In this document: piece after piece, positions 46,348-58,391 of the stretch | Layout: every line of letters begins with the position of its first letter | Numbering within the stretch: position 1 is the first letter of the stretch | From: Siphonodentalium dalli | Lineage: Eukaryota; Mollusca; Scaphopoda; Gadilida; Siphonodentaliidae | Reading direction: 5' to 3' | Length of the DNA: 64,000 nt | Assembly: GCA_032622095.1 (NCBI GenBank) | Contig: CP136066.1 | Span: 56,568,609 to 56,632,608 of the forward strand | The notes under the pieces: generated by a model | The model's database searches: none | The model's input: the letters and a program-made list of their open reading frames with translations, nothing else | What the model was told of the DNA's origin: nothing | Translations under genes and position numbers: made by a program

Positions 46348-46885
46348 CAGGGTGTATTAAAGATATGGGTGGCGTTGCCGGTGGGTATGCTGTTAAAATA
46401 TTCACCTCTGTCAAAACCGCCATAAACAGAAGGAATAGTAAGATATAGACAGATTTTATTCTTATGCCAATCAGAAATATGGCATAAACAGTATGTTATT
46501 GTAAATTCCCCCCCTTTGTTATCTAAACAAACGCAAAACAAATTATGTTTCCTGTATTTTGTTTAGATCCGGATATGGTAAACATAAAGAGCGTTATTTG
46601 TTACTGTTTTCCTGATATGGAAATAATAAAGAGCGTTTATATAATTTTTGTGTGATTAACCAATAGAATAGCACTGTGTTGTGTAAACAGAAGCACAACG
46701 TCTGTAACACGAGCAGCCTCTTGTTTATGTACGCCATCGTACGTCTTTAAGACAATATACTATATAGTATCTGATTATGTTTGGAATATGAGCGAAACTG
46801 TATATATTTTGGTGCTCCTTCTGTTGATGGCGATTTGAACAAATATAAATATTTCTGCAACGAATGCCGCCCGTGCCTTTAAGGA
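46348..46885. mobile_element. Foldback element, family F, copy 1
   Basis: Imperfect inverted repeats of about 90 bp (46348-46447 and 46798-46885) sharing GGG-x-GGC-x-TT and CGCCAT-AACAGAAGGA...ATATA-ACAG. Related ends occur at 56049-56165, about 58785-58825 and 59470-59590. Non-coding. It contains the empty E1 target TTTACTGT...GAGCGTTTATATAAT at 46597-46650. Confidence 0.65.
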
Positions 46886-47083
46886 TTTCATGCCAAATGT
46901 TTAGCTTTTTATTCAGATTCTTTTGCATAAATAACTCATTATCTGTACATTAGGGCTGTAACAAATCCTCGGGCATTCCATGTATCATGATACACTTTCA
47001 GACGATAAGCGCATTGTATCATGTGATGTGTGTCACAATACAGGATATCTAGTAATTTCTTAAGAAGTAAAAACCCTGGACAA

Positions 47084-47155
47084 TGCATTCTCTTATATAT
47101 GTTAGTTGCCCATAGGGTGCCTCGCATATATACGAGAATGCATTGGCCTAACAAT
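47084..47155. repeat. Palindrome PAL-2, copy 1 (diverged)
   Basis: CAATGCATTCTCTTATATATG ... CATATATACGAGAATGCATTGG with a 22-bp centre. It matches the hairpins at 57007-57080 and 57212-57290. A partial arm recurs at 47178-47200. Confidence 0.75.
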
Positions 47156-47200
47156 ATTTACCTCGACCTTGTAATATAGCGCATTCTCTTATATAGAGGG

Positions 47201-47639
47201 TTAATTCTATACCATCAGATACTTTAATATTATACATGTACAATATTTATACCCAGTAATTTATTCAGCTAATATAATATTTGTTATCATTAATATTGCA
47301 GAAATACACTGTAGCATGTCATAGTCAAGATCATAATTTTGTCTGCGCTTGTATTCTTACATTTTCTGGTCAATGTTTTGGAAATTTAGCACATATACTG
47401 GTATTTACTTCTACCGGTATATGAACCTGTGACTATGAGTTTGTTTGGCCTTTTCGACATACATGTAGAATACTTTCACAACATGCTGAATTTTGTCCGA
47501 ATGTATTCCCTATGTATTTTTATAAAGAGCTGTGCAGTATAAGGAACAATCCACATATTAACTAGCGGTTAGATTATATACCATATATACGAACAATGTA
47601 TAACCGATCATACACGAACCGGCCATTCACAAGCCGTCG
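47201..47639. other. No gene seen
   Basis: AT-rich, upstream of the LINE-E remnant; no reading frame or repeat recognised. Confidence 0.45.
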
Positions 47640-47659
47640 CGCAATTAATAACCGCTGAG

Positions 47660-50559
47660 ACAGCATTCGAGAAAGCTGGCCTACCTCTAATAAGACACAT
47701 GAGAGATCGTTTAAAAACCAATTTCGGGCAACAATTGCTGTCAATTTGTAGATTGAATGATTTATTGATTGTGAACGGGCGTTGCGGCGATGATAAAGAA
47801 ATAGGATCATTAACTTGTCGCGACGCCTCAGTTGTTGATTATATTATCTTCTGGTTTCCAGCTCTGACAATGGTCGCCAGTTTTACGATTAGTGAACTAA
47901 ATAAATTATTCTCAGATGTTCATAAAGGCATCACAACTGAATTAGCGATTGGTTTGGATAATGAAAGTGAAAATCGTGCCAATAAACTCAACTCGGAAAT
48001 ATTAATACGTAAGTGGGACCCGACTAGAACAACCGAATTTATATGTAACCTAGACCCAATTGAGATTGCCGAACTAAAGCACATACTAAATGACTATCAA
48101 ACTCCTGATGTTACTAAAGTGGAAATTAACGAAGTAGTGTGAAAGATATCCAACATACTTAACAACGCGGCATCTGAAACATCTGGAACGTATAGTAAGA
48201 AACAGAGAAAGCAAAGACAAAATCGAAATACCAAACCGTTGTTTAACTCAGCTTGTTGGAAAGCCCGAAAAACATATCGCAAAGCAGAGAGACAAACTAA
48301 GCAACACCCCAGTGAACTTCAAGGCAGTACATGAGGGAAATGTCCAGGAAATATAAACGCGAGATGAATGGGGCTATGGAACTGCACAGAGAATACATGG
48401 GTCGCGAAATGTCATACTTGAACAAGCGAAACACAAAGAAATTTTGGTCAAACCTGAACAAATGTGACAAAGTTATGACTAGTTCCATACAACTTGATAC
48501 ACTAGAAACATATTTTAGAGATTTGAACGCGATATCATACGCCGATGACCCTGATGATATACTGAACTGAAATGCGAAGATGGACACCCGGACAATTTAA
48601 GCACGCTTAACCAACCAATTTCAGTCGATTAGTGGCCTTAGAAATAACAAATCGTCCGGCGACGACAAGCTCTTTAACGAATATATCAAATGTTCTTGTG
48701 ATACATTAATTGATATTTACTGCAAAATTTTTAACCTAGTTTTTGAGTCTGGTTGCGTCCCAGACTCATGGGGGATAGGAACGATTATCCCACTGTACAA
48801 AAACAAAGGTGACATGAATAACCCCAATAATTACAGGCCCATCACTCTCTTGAGTTGCTTCGGAAAACTGTTTACGAAAATTCTTTCGAACCGTTTGTAT
48901 TCATATGTTGATGTGATAAACTTTTATGTGAGAAACAATCTGGATTCCGGAAAGGTTACTCGACGACTGACAATATTTTCACCTTGCACATTTTGAGCGA
49001 AATGACTCGATGCTTGAAACGGAACTTATACTGTGCATATATCGATTTTGAAAAAGCTTTCGACAAGACATGGAGACAGGGACTCATAAATTGTTAGCCA
49101 TCGATATAAATGGAAAAATCTACAGAATCATACGTAATATATCCTCAGATATTAAGTCAAAAGTTAAATTTGGAAACTGTTTGTCAAATTCTTTTCCCTG
49201 TCTGTCAGGGGTTAGGCAAGGTGCTAACCTTTCTCCCCTCTTATTTGCAATATATCTCAACGATTTTGAAGATTTTCTTAAAGAAGAAGGGGTAGATGGT
49301 TTGTCAAAAACAACAGATGACTTGAAAAATAACTTGGATGTCTATGTGAGACTTTTTGTTATACTATATGCGGATGACACGGTTCTGTTAGCCGAAACAC
49401 CCTTGAAACTTCATAATGCTCTCAATGCTTTTCAAAGATATTCCCAAAAGTGGAAATTGACAGTTAATGTAGAAAAAACTAAGATTATGCTGATTTCAAA
49501 AGGCAGTCTACCGAAAGGTAGGAAATTCTTTTATGACGGTATAGAAATTGATTGTGTGAAGTACTTTAACTACCTTGGAATCGTAGACACTAAATCAGGC
49601 TCATTCTCTTTGGCTAAAACTAAAAAGACTCTAGCGGATAAGGCCATGAGAGCAATGTACTCGATAATATCAAAGTCTAGAACTCACTGTCTCTCAGTTA
49701 AAAATCAATTTGATCTGTTTGATGCTCAAGTTACACCAAAATTGACGTACTGTTGTGAGGTGTGGGGATATGGAAATAACGATATTTTAGAAAATATACA
49801 CAAAAAGTTCTTGAAATATGTACTTCATTTGAAAACATCTACTGCAGATTACATGATATATGGTGAAAGTGGCCGTTTCCCCCTTAATATCACTATAGAT
49901 TTGCGTATTATCAAGTATTGGCTGAAAGTAAGAAACATGACCGACACTAGATACTGTAAGAATATGTACTTGTTGGCATTGCAGCTCAGTGAAATGACAT
50001 CCGTGAAGTTCGAGTGGATTGAGAAAGTGAAGACATTGCTAACCCACTGTGGACAAGAGCATCTTCTTTACACTGACACACGTTTACGTTCGGAAGAAAT
50101 AATCACATATGTTAAATGCAGTCTCATTAATCAATATAGGGCCGTTTGGAAATCAGCTATAGACAAATCCAGTAGAGGTAATATATACAAGCTTTTAAAC
50201 ACAATATCTGTTTCGAAATGTATTTGGACTGTCTTGACAACAAAAACAGAAGAACATTGTGCCAATTCCGAACATGTAATCATAGACTGCCCATAGAGAG
50301 AGGAAGATAGAATGACACTAATGTAATGGACCGAATATGTCCCTTGTCTAATAATTATAAGCTTGGCGATGAACTGCATTACTTGTTCGAATGCAACCAC
50401 TTTATGGATGTTAGAAATCGTTTTCTCCCGGATAAATATATCAGAAAGAGACATGTGACCATCGATATTCTTGACGACTTATTTAATATGACCGATATAG
50501 CATCCCTCCGCCGACTACATGTATATTCCTTCATTAGGGAAATTAACCGTTATTTTTAG
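47660..50559 (+). pseudogene. LINE-E ORF2, multiply frameshifted
   Basis: 47660-48142: endonuclease end (LCRLNDLLIVNGRCGDD, SVVDYII, then SDVHKGI where SDH-x-P-I is usual). 48331-48590: linker. 48780-48996: NNYRPITLLSCFGKLFTKIL. 49020-50296: reverse transcriptase core (CAYIDFEKAFDKTW, GVRQGANLSPLLFAIYLND, LFVILYADDTVLL at about 49365, KWKLTVNVEKTKIM). 50326-50559: C-terminal cysteine/histidine region ending REINRYF. At least four frame changes (near 48145, 48330, 48940-49070 and 50296). Dead. Confidence 0.75.
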
Positions 50560-50964
50560 CTTTATTGACAATTACGTTAGGTAATGATGACTATATATAA
50601 ATGTTGTTGTTGTTGCTGGTGAGAGATTATAAGACGATGGCAAACATGACGATGATTGCGATAATGTTTATTATAATGATGACGAGGTATATATGACGAT
50701 GACACTGCTTAATGTTTTTGTTAATGATGATGTTCGCGATGACGATGTTGATGCACATGATGATAGTGTCGACGATGGAAATGATTAATGCAATGATGGT
50801 GATGATGATGATGATGCCGTTGTGCATATCGTGTACATAAAATTACATTCCTTCTATCATTCTTTTGTATATACACTATTTTTCTCAATATCCTGTAATG
50901 TGTGTATGGATCAGAGAATAAAGCATATGAAATGAAACATTCGTCCCACATGATGCCCAACAAA
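50531..50964 (+). repeat. 434-bp direct repeat, left copy (LINE-E tail)
   Basis: TCATTAGGGAAATTAACCG...CCCAACAAA, repeated at 55601-56029 with roughly ten differences, several in GTT or GAT microsatellite runs. The two copies exactly flank LINE-C. Confidence 0.9.
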
Positions 50965-51037
50965 AAGGTCCAGGTCGTTTGCTAATAAATGTCAACTTTA
51001 TTTGCTCCCGATATATTCGTAAAATTCCTGTTTTTCT

Positions 51038-51886
51038 GTGCATCTATGGATTCAATCTAGGATCGAGCATGTGAGGAACAAACCATGGACCATTTTGGTG
51101 CCTCTCGCAGAATGTTCGGTCTATAAGCTCAATACGTCGAACAACAGTGCAAATCTGAATGTCTGTGAAGTAAATCTCTCGATCAATAGCGATGATTACT
51201 CCAACTCTAAACGCACCCCTGTTCGTATAAAACCTTCTTCCATTGAAGTAATAACCGAACCAGAGGCTGGCAAACATATGTCAGAAATATTCAAGTTCAT
51301 CGACAACTACAGCGATATACAACGAGCATCCGTGGACAGTGACGATCCTGCTCATAATTTGTCAACACATGGCGAACGTAGTATAGATTATCCTACACAA
51401 AGACCCCCTCCTCGACAACATGCTGAGCATGTGAACACTGACGGTCCGCCTTATTCTTATGCCGATGCTCTGAGCGCACCGAGGCAAATCGAAACTCTAA
51501 TACGGAACGACAGACGTCCCGCGGCATTAAAGAGGGACCCCAGTCGCAAAACCGCACGTATTTCTGACAGGAATCCTCGTTCAGATAATGACCGAAATGG
51601 ATTCTCAGGCGTCCACCGGACAAGAACAGTGCGTCTTTTCGTGGGCGGTATCGATGAAAGTTCTACAGAGAATGGCCTCGCTCACTTTCTCTCTGAAAGA
51701 GGTATCGAGCCAACGTTCTTGAAGCTCATCACTAGTTCCAGAATTGGGACTGTGAGTGCTCGTTTAAATGTATCAAAAGACGAAAGCATCCCACTACTTG
51801 ACAATCGTTTCTGGCCCGCAGGTGTCTACTGCAGGGCTTGGTACTCAGAAGCTCCCAGCTCAACAAACAATGGCTATTACAAATAA
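51038..51886 (+). CDS. LINE-C ORF1, C-terminal part
   Basis: 282 codons open. A polar low-complexity segment is followed by an RRM-like C-terminal domain (TVRLFVGGIDESST and GTVSARLNV) and FWPAGVYCRAW, closely matching LINE-A. The true N-terminus is missing, so the first ATG is only the first available one. It ends in TAA at 51884-51886, overlapping the ORF2 start. Confidence 0.7.
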   Translation: MHLWIQSRIEHVRNKPWTILVPLAECSVYKLNTSNNSANLNVCEVNLSINSDDYSNSKRTPVRIKPSSIEVITEPEAGKHMSEIFKFIDNYSDIQRASVDSDDPAHNLSTHGERSIDYPTQRPPPRQHAEHVNTDGPPYSYADALSAPRQIETLIRNDRRPAALKRDPSRKTARISDRNPRSDNDRNGFSGVHRTRTVRLFVGGIDESSTENGLAHFLSERGIEPTFLKLITSSRIGTVSARLNVSKDESIPLLDNRFWPAGVYCRAWYSEAPSSTNNGYYK

Positions 51887-54800
51887 GCTGAATATATGCA
51901 CCTGGAATATGACAGGTTTCAAGGGGAGTGCTTCCCATTTAAGTGATATGCTGGCATCGGGCTATTTCCAGATCGTCGGCATTTCTGAACATTGGCTTGA
52001 TGAATTTTCACTGTCGTCCTTCGGATTTCTCTCACATGATTACATTTACATTGCGAAACCGGGTCGTTCGATTCGAACTGCGAATGGAGGTTGTCTTGTG
52101 AAAGACGGTATAGCTATCCTGGTCCACAAAAGTATCCAGTGTATCGAGATTGAATCTACAAATGATAGAATGATCTCTCTGCAGATCAAGATGAATAATA
52201 GTTCTTTTCTCTCCGTGATTCAAGTATATCTACCCGTTGCCAATAACGATATTTCATATTTTCTCGACTGTTTATCAGACTTAGCTGACATTACCTCACG
52301 CCTGGAACCGAATGGTCCTGTGATATTAATGGGATATATGAATGCGAATTTGGGGAAAACTATAGAACGATACTTTCAAGTTTAACGTGTCCACGTGCTA
52401 GAGCATTATATGCCTTCTTCGAACTGAACAACCTGACAGCATTCACTACATTATCATCTTGTACTGGCAGTGACTTCTCATACGTCCCTTACTATGACGG
52501 CGCGACTCCTTCGCTGCTCGATCACATTGTCATCTCCGACATGATGGTTAATTGTGTATCTAAAACTCATGTCACAGAAGATGCAGCAACTAGTAGTTCA
52601 AACCACAGACCAGTGTTCTGTTGTATAGATGTAGCTCCTACACTAAAACCACCGTCAAATTACACGAGGAAAAAATATCGCTGGAAATGTGAATAAATGA
52701 AGTCTTATCAAGACAATCTAACTTCCCTGTGCAAACCGTTACTGGCCAAAGAGATAAACGACAACAATGACCTTGATTCGTATTATCGCAATTGTGTCGA
52801 CATTTTAATTGATAGCGCAGAAAAGACTATCCCTCCAATGTCCTACCACGCACACTTGAAACCATACTGGAATAAACAACTCAGCAGTCTGAGCTCTGAT
52901 TGCAATCAAAATACAAATTGTGGTCGCTTGCTGGTCGCCCACGAGTATTTACCTCCTCCACGTATGTTCAGTATAAAGACGCTAAAAGGACTTTTAGGAA
53001 AGCTCATCGCTCTGCGTTCAATGCGTACCTATCCGATCAACAAAACAAACTTGAGTGCGACGCTGCCTCCAACCAAACGTCCTTCTGGCGGTCTATCAAC
53101 CGAAACCGTTCGCATGTCTCTCAAATCGGATCGGTTATGGAATTCAATGGGTCTCTGACACGTGACGCAGATGAAACACTTTCTGGCTGGTCTGAGTACT
53201 TCAGAGAATTGTTCAATACACCACCCCACTCTGAGCCAGAGTTTGAGGACCACGTTACCAGAGAAGTTGTTAGCTGTGTTTCTCTTGCTAAAGATCCCGT
53301 ACAACCGAACTGCCCACAGTGTCAACCAGTCGAACTCACCGAAATCGTTCTTCATGTGAGGAAACTGAAAAAGAACAAAACGGGTGGAGCAGATGACTTA
53401 TTGAATGAACATTTGTTGCACGCTCCGACTTCCTTCATAGAATGCATCAAAAGACTATATGACGGTATATTCCGCATGGGGTGGATTCCACGAACGATGA
53501 AAGAAGGAATAGTCATTCCGTTATACAAAGGACCGCCTAAACCACCGACATATCCTGATAGTTACCGTGCTATAACACTTCTATCGGTCCTATACAAACT
53601 ATTCGAGTCCATTCTGTTGAGCCGTCTTCTTCAAAGCCACCAAATGAAACGATTTCCGAATGCACAACAAATGGGTTTTCAGAAAGGTATCAGCTGTTCG
53701 ATGACGTCATTCATTCTCACGGAATCTGTATCATATGCCAAAGACAATAACTCCAATTTATATGTTGCCTTCATTGACTCCAAGAAAGCCTTTGATAAAG
53801 TATGGCACACTGGCCTCCTGTACAAATTCATTCAGCTCGGATTTTCGCCACACTTTGTCAGTTTGTTGGAGAACATCCATTCGGATGTGACTAGCAAAGT
53901 ACTATATGACGGCCTCATGTCGCAAAGTTTCAAAATACTGCAATCTACTCGACAAGGTGGCGTTCTGTCACCTCTCTGCTATCTCGTCTTCATAGACGAC
54001 CTACTTAACGAACTAGCAACTTCTCCATACGGACTAAGAATCTGCAATATCCCATGTGGCGCTCCTACTACTGCCGACGACATCGCTCTTCTGTCGCTAT
54101 CGAAATCCGGTCTAGAATACTTGTTGAACATATGTGTGAAATATAGCAGGCGGTGGCGATTCGAATTCTCCTCCACGAAGAGCAAAATTGTTGTATTCAA
54201 CGAGAATAAAAACTCATATGACCGCTCGGGAAGGATATGGAGGTTGGGCAATCAAACTATTCAGGAAGTTACAGAATGTGCCCATCTTGGTTTAATTCAG
54301 GACAAGTTTGCGAAGCAGGTCAATTCCGCCTCTTCTGTGTCGACAAAAATGAGGAACAACTTTTTCAATATCATGGGTAACAAACTTATGAAATCCACTA
54401 CACCCATCACCATGACAAATGTCCTCAAAACTGTTGTTCTACCGAGAGCTCTCTATGGTGTCGAGGTGGTTCCTTTTTATCAAAGTTCCACCATCACCAT
54501 TATGAACAAAGCCGCCAGAACATGTCTCAAATACGCACAATCCCTCCCAAAACGAGCGTCAACTAGGCTATCGCTAGGTCTTCTTGGATTTCTACCAATT
54601 GAATATCAACTGCATATCAAAAAACTTTGCTTTATGGGACGTCTTATCCATCTACCGTTCGGCCATCAATTACCATTACGACTGTTTGTCCTGAAAGCAC
54701 ACCTCTACAGACTATACAGTCGCTCCAGTGGTTTTGTACAGGAAATGTTCTCCATATTAGCCAAATACGATCTGTTGAACTATTTGAACGACTTCCCAAA

Positions 54801-55350
54801 ACTGTCAACGTGGATAACTCTTGTGAAGGCAGCTGTCAGGGGAACGTTCATTTCCTCGTGGCAGACCAAAGTTTCGTCCGATCCATCCTTGCGAATTCTG
54901 TGGAAAGTTCACCCTAATCCCCTATCAAACTGCGCAGTCTGGAAACTTCTCCATGGAAACGCTCACATGTTGAAATATCTCAAAAACTTAGTACTGCTTC
55001 TCAACAGGACTACCTATGCCAACAATTTAGTGTGTCATCTCTGCAGCGAAGTGTACTCGAACGAAATCGACCACGCCATGTTCGTATGCTCTTCTCCAGC
55101 CGCACTCATTATTAGAAACTCTTTTTGGGAAGGGATTATCTCTCGTTTCGGCATACCCGAATATTTTCACATTGCGTCGTTAGCCAGAGATGACCTGGTA
55201 GCAACCCTCCTCGGAAGTTCTCTGGAAACCCTAACAGAACACATATCTCACTGCCTCAAGGAACTAGTACTATATTCTGCGAAGTTCCTGTACGTTCTCA
55301 GCACAATGATAAGGAATGGCGTACAGCAACCCGTGTCTCGTCCATTGTAA
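51870..55350 (+). pseudogene. LINE-C ORF2: broken endonuclease, open reverse transcriptase
   Basis: Starts MAITNKLNICTWNMTG at 51870. The endonuclease shows GYMNANL where GDFNAH is expected, so a catalytic Asp is lost, and SSSNHRPV in place of SDH-x-P. Frameshifts lie near 52360 and 52910 and a stop near 52692. From 52900 to 55350 one frame of 816 codons covers the reverse transcriptase (PLYKGPPKPP..YRAITLL, GFQKGISCSMTSF, FIDSKKAFDKVWHTGLL, STRQGGVLSPLCYL, PTTADDI at about 54066) and the C-x2-C-x9-H-x4-C motif (55026-55086). The Q-G-T-R-Q-G block reads QSTRQG. The 3' UTR runs to 55600. Confidence 0.85.
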
Positions 55351-55570
55351 TTATCTTCTCAACACCCACGCATGTTGTAACGACTAACTGTCATATCTGT
55401 TGGACAAATCAGATTTTCCTGCAACAAAAGCTGTTGTGAACATTCAAATGCATATATGCTTCACTCTCGTGGTTTCCAACACCTCTCCATACTTGTACAT
55501 AACGGCCCACCACATTGGTCAGGGGAGCCCACTTTAATCCAACTGTATTTATATGTCATGTGTATCGATC

Positions 55571-55600
55571 TCTCCTATACTTGGAGGTAATAAAGATATC
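55571..55600 (+). terminator. LINE-C 3' terminal hairpin and AATAAA
   Basis: CTCCTATACTTGGAGGTAATAAA: a CTCC/GGAG stem directly before the polyadenylation-type signal, as in LINE-A and LINE-D. Confidence 0.6.
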
Positions 55601-56029
55601 TCATTAGGGAAATTAACCGTTATTTTTAGCTTTATTGACAATTACGTTAGGTAATGATGACTATATATAAATGTTGTTGTTGCTGAGAGATTATAAGACG
55701 ATGGCAAACATGACGATGATTGCGATAATGTTTATTATAATGATGACGAGGTATATATGACGATGACACTGCTTGACGTTTTTGTTAATGATGATGTTCG
55801 CGATGACGATGTTGATGCACATGATGATAGTGTCGACGATGGAAATGATTAATGCAATGATGGTGATGATGCTGATGATGCCGTTGTGCATATCGTGTAC
55901 ATAAAATTACCTTCATTCTATCATTCTTTTGTATATACACTATTTTTTCTCAATATCCTGTAATGTGTGTATGGGTCAGAGAATAAAGCATATGAAATGT
56001 AACATTCGTCCCACATGATGCCCAACAAA
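55601..56029 (+). repeat. 434-bp direct repeat, right copy (429 bp here)
   Basis: Second copy of the LINE-E tail after LINE-C; continues into unrelated DNA at 56030 (GCTTCACTTGG). Confidence 0.9.
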
Positions 56030-57006
56030 GCTTCACTTGGATAGTATTATTAAAGGCACGGATGGCCTTCGCAGTGGGTATTGCTGTTAAAATAGTCGCA
56101 TCTGTTAAAACAGCCATAAACAGAAAGATTATTAAAATATAGACAGACCTCATTCTTATGCCGATGATAAGTATTATGTTAATATGTAAACAAAAGTGGT
56201 ATTTTTGGAGGAAGAGAACATCAAGGGGATGTTCATATTGGCAGAAGATAATGCCATAACACTACAAGGGAACACTATGGACTGGGGAATTGTGCAACTT
56301 TTGTGAACATATTATGTGGTCAACTTGGCATACCCGAGATGTTTTACGATGCCGCTAGCTGTGTTGCAACAGTTTGTCATGGGTGAACCATTCACTCGGA
56401 CAAATGCAAATAAATGTGATGACAATTATGATGACAATAGTACAGAGGTTGCTATGTCAGATCCTCTGAGTGACCTATGGTGAATCCATCATATCTAAAA
56501 AATGATCTGAAAGAGAGCTCTACTGTAACTAGTTAAAGTTTCCTGTGTCATAAACCTGCTAGGTGAATCGGTTGAGATAATGCTGTTTTATGTCAGAGTC
56601 CCGTTTATATATCTCTCAAGTTCGGGGTTTAGCAACGTTGACTCACTCACCGAACATCTCAAATAACTCATTAAATGTCACAAAATGTGACAAGTGTGAC
56701 AGTAAACCAATTTATTTCATAGAAAATATATTTCTTCTGATCTCCACAAGAGTTGTCAACCGAAAGCAGTTATGTAATTTAAAAAACAGATTTTATCACA
56801 ATTTTTATAAAACTAAAAACTCATTTGACCCTATGGAGCTACTGATTTAAATGTAAAAAATCTGAGGTTTAATACTCATAATTACACACGGTATATTTAT
56901 GCTCAATTTAAAATATCTTCGGTCTGTTTCAATAACACCATACAAATATGGATATCATTGGAACCGGTTCATTGACCACATTGTGATGGTTACAGTTATT
57001 CCTTGT
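56030..57006. other. No gene seen; contains a family F end
   Basis: 56049-56165 matches the family F end at 46348 (AAAGGCAC...GCAGTGGGTATTGCTGTTAAAATA...CCATAAACAGAAAG...ATATAGACAG). The remainder is non-coding. Confidence 0.55.
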
Positions 57007-57290
57007 GCCAATGCATTCTCTTATATATGCGAGTCGACCATAGGTCGCCTCGCATATATAAGAGAATGCATTGGCCTAAAAAAATCTTTTTTTAACACTT
57101 TTTACCATTTTTTCTTACATTCTTTAACAATTTTATAATTTTTTCTTACATTATTTTTAAATTTTTATAATATTTTTCTACATTCTTTGACAATTTTATC
57201 ATTTTTAATATGTGTTAAGCCAATGCATTCTCTTATATATGCGAGGCGACATATGGTCGACTCGCATATATAAGAGAATACATTGGCACA
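57007..57290. mobile_element. PAL-2 palindrome pair with AT-rich spacer
   Basis: Two hairpins (57007-57080 and 57212-57290), each CCAATGCATTCTCTTATATA...GCGAG / CTCGC...TATATAAGAGAATGCATTGG around a 15-bp centre, separated by about 130 bp of T-rich sequence in which CATTCTTT-ACAATTTTAT recurs. Likely a MITE. Confidence 0.75.
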
Positions 57291-57395
57291 GGGCCCTTCT
57301 GTTGGGTAAAGGGTTAAAATTCGAGCTGTATTATTTTTCGCTCAATTATACGTTGGCGCACTGACGGGTGGCTAAAAAATAGTACTGCGCAAATT

Positions 57396-58391
57396 TAAAT
57401 ATGAGTAAGGTGGCATCATTTTAAATATGAGTAAGGTGGCATCATTTTAAATATGAGTAAGGTGGCATCATTTTAAATATGAGTAAGGTGGCATCATTTA
57501 AATATGAGTAAGGTGGCATCATTTTAAATATGAGTAAGGTGGCATCATTTTAGATATGAGTAAGGTGGCATCATTTTAAATATGAGTAAGGTGGCATCAT
57601 TTTAAATATGAGTAAGGTGGCATCATTTTAAATATGAGTAAGGTGGCATCATTTTAAATATGAGTAAGGTGGCATCATTTAAAATATGAGTAAGGTGGCA
57701 TCATTTTAAATATGAGTAAGGTGGCATCATTTTAAATATGAGTAAGGTGGCATCATTTAAATATGAGTAAGGTGGCATCATTTTAATATAAGTAAGGTGG
57801 CATCATTTTAATATAAGTAAGGTGGCATCATTTTAATATAAATAAGGTGGCATCATTTAAATATGAGTAAGGTGGTATCATTTAAATATGAGTAAGGTGG
57901 CATCATTTTAATATGAGTAAGGTGGCATCATTTAAATATGAGTAAGGTGGCATCATTTAAATATGAGTAAGGTGGTATCATTTTAATATAAGTAAGGTGG
58001 CATCATTTAAATATGAGTAAGGTGGCATCATTTAAACATGAGTAAGGTGGCATCATTTAAACATGAGTAAGGTGGCATCATTTAAATATGACTAAGGTGG
58101 CATCATTTAAACATGAGTAAGGTGGCATCATTTAAATATGAGTAAGGTGGCATCATTTTAAATATGAGTAAGGTGGCATCATTTAAATATGAGTAAGGTG
58201 GCATCATTTTAAATATGAGTAAGGTGGCATCATTTTAAATATGAGTAAGGTGGCATCATTTAAATATGAGTAAGGTGGCATCATTTAAATATGAGTAAGG
58301 TGGCATCATTTTAAATATGAGTAAGGTGGCATCATTTTAAATATGAGTAAGGTGGCATCATTTTAAATATGAGTAAGGTGGCATCATTTTG
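57396..58391. repeat. Minisatellite, about 39 units of 24-26 bp
   Basis: Unit AAATATGAGTAAGG / TGGCATCATTTT. I count 39 TAAGGTGG cores. Both ends are nearly homogeneous; the middle (57781-58130) holds variant units (ATATAAGTAAGG, AACATGAGTAAGG, ACTAAGG, GGTATCA) and 1-2 bp length changes in the T-run. Homogeneous edges with a variable centre are unusual, since edges normally diverge first. Confidence 0.97.

Larger units (their letters stand above)
47640..50964 (+). mobile_element. LINE-E, decayed non-LTR retrotransposon of a different family
   Basis: 5'-truncated. Endonuclease C-terminus, reverse transcriptase and C-terminal region lie in several frames, followed by a 3' UTR (50560-50964) rich in GATGAT words and ending ...AGAGAATAAAGCATATGAAA. 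It keeps the standard YADD and shows little similarity to LINE-A to -D. CR1/L2-like by motif style; clade uncertain. Confidence 0.75.
50965..55600 (+). mobile_element. LINE-C, 5'-truncated non-LTR retrotransposon
   Basis: 4,636 bp between two 430-bp direct repeats. ORF1 lacks the N-terminal and coiled-coil parts seen in LINE-B; ORF2 follows with a 17-nt overlap; the end is CTCCTATACTTGGAGGTAATAAA. Related to LINE-A at protein level. The endonuclease is broken; the reverse transcriptase is open. Confidence 0.85.

Noticed and set aside
50627-50963. Minus-strand frames rich in Ile or His (IIIITIIA, HHHHHHHH), repeated at 55691-55891
   Set aside because: Low-complexity translation of GAT/ATG-type repeats in the LINE-E 3' UTR; duplicated only because the DNA is duplicated.
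57396-58391. CRISPR-like array
   Set aside because: Units are directly adjacent with no unique spacers and the context is eukaryotic; it is a minisatellite.
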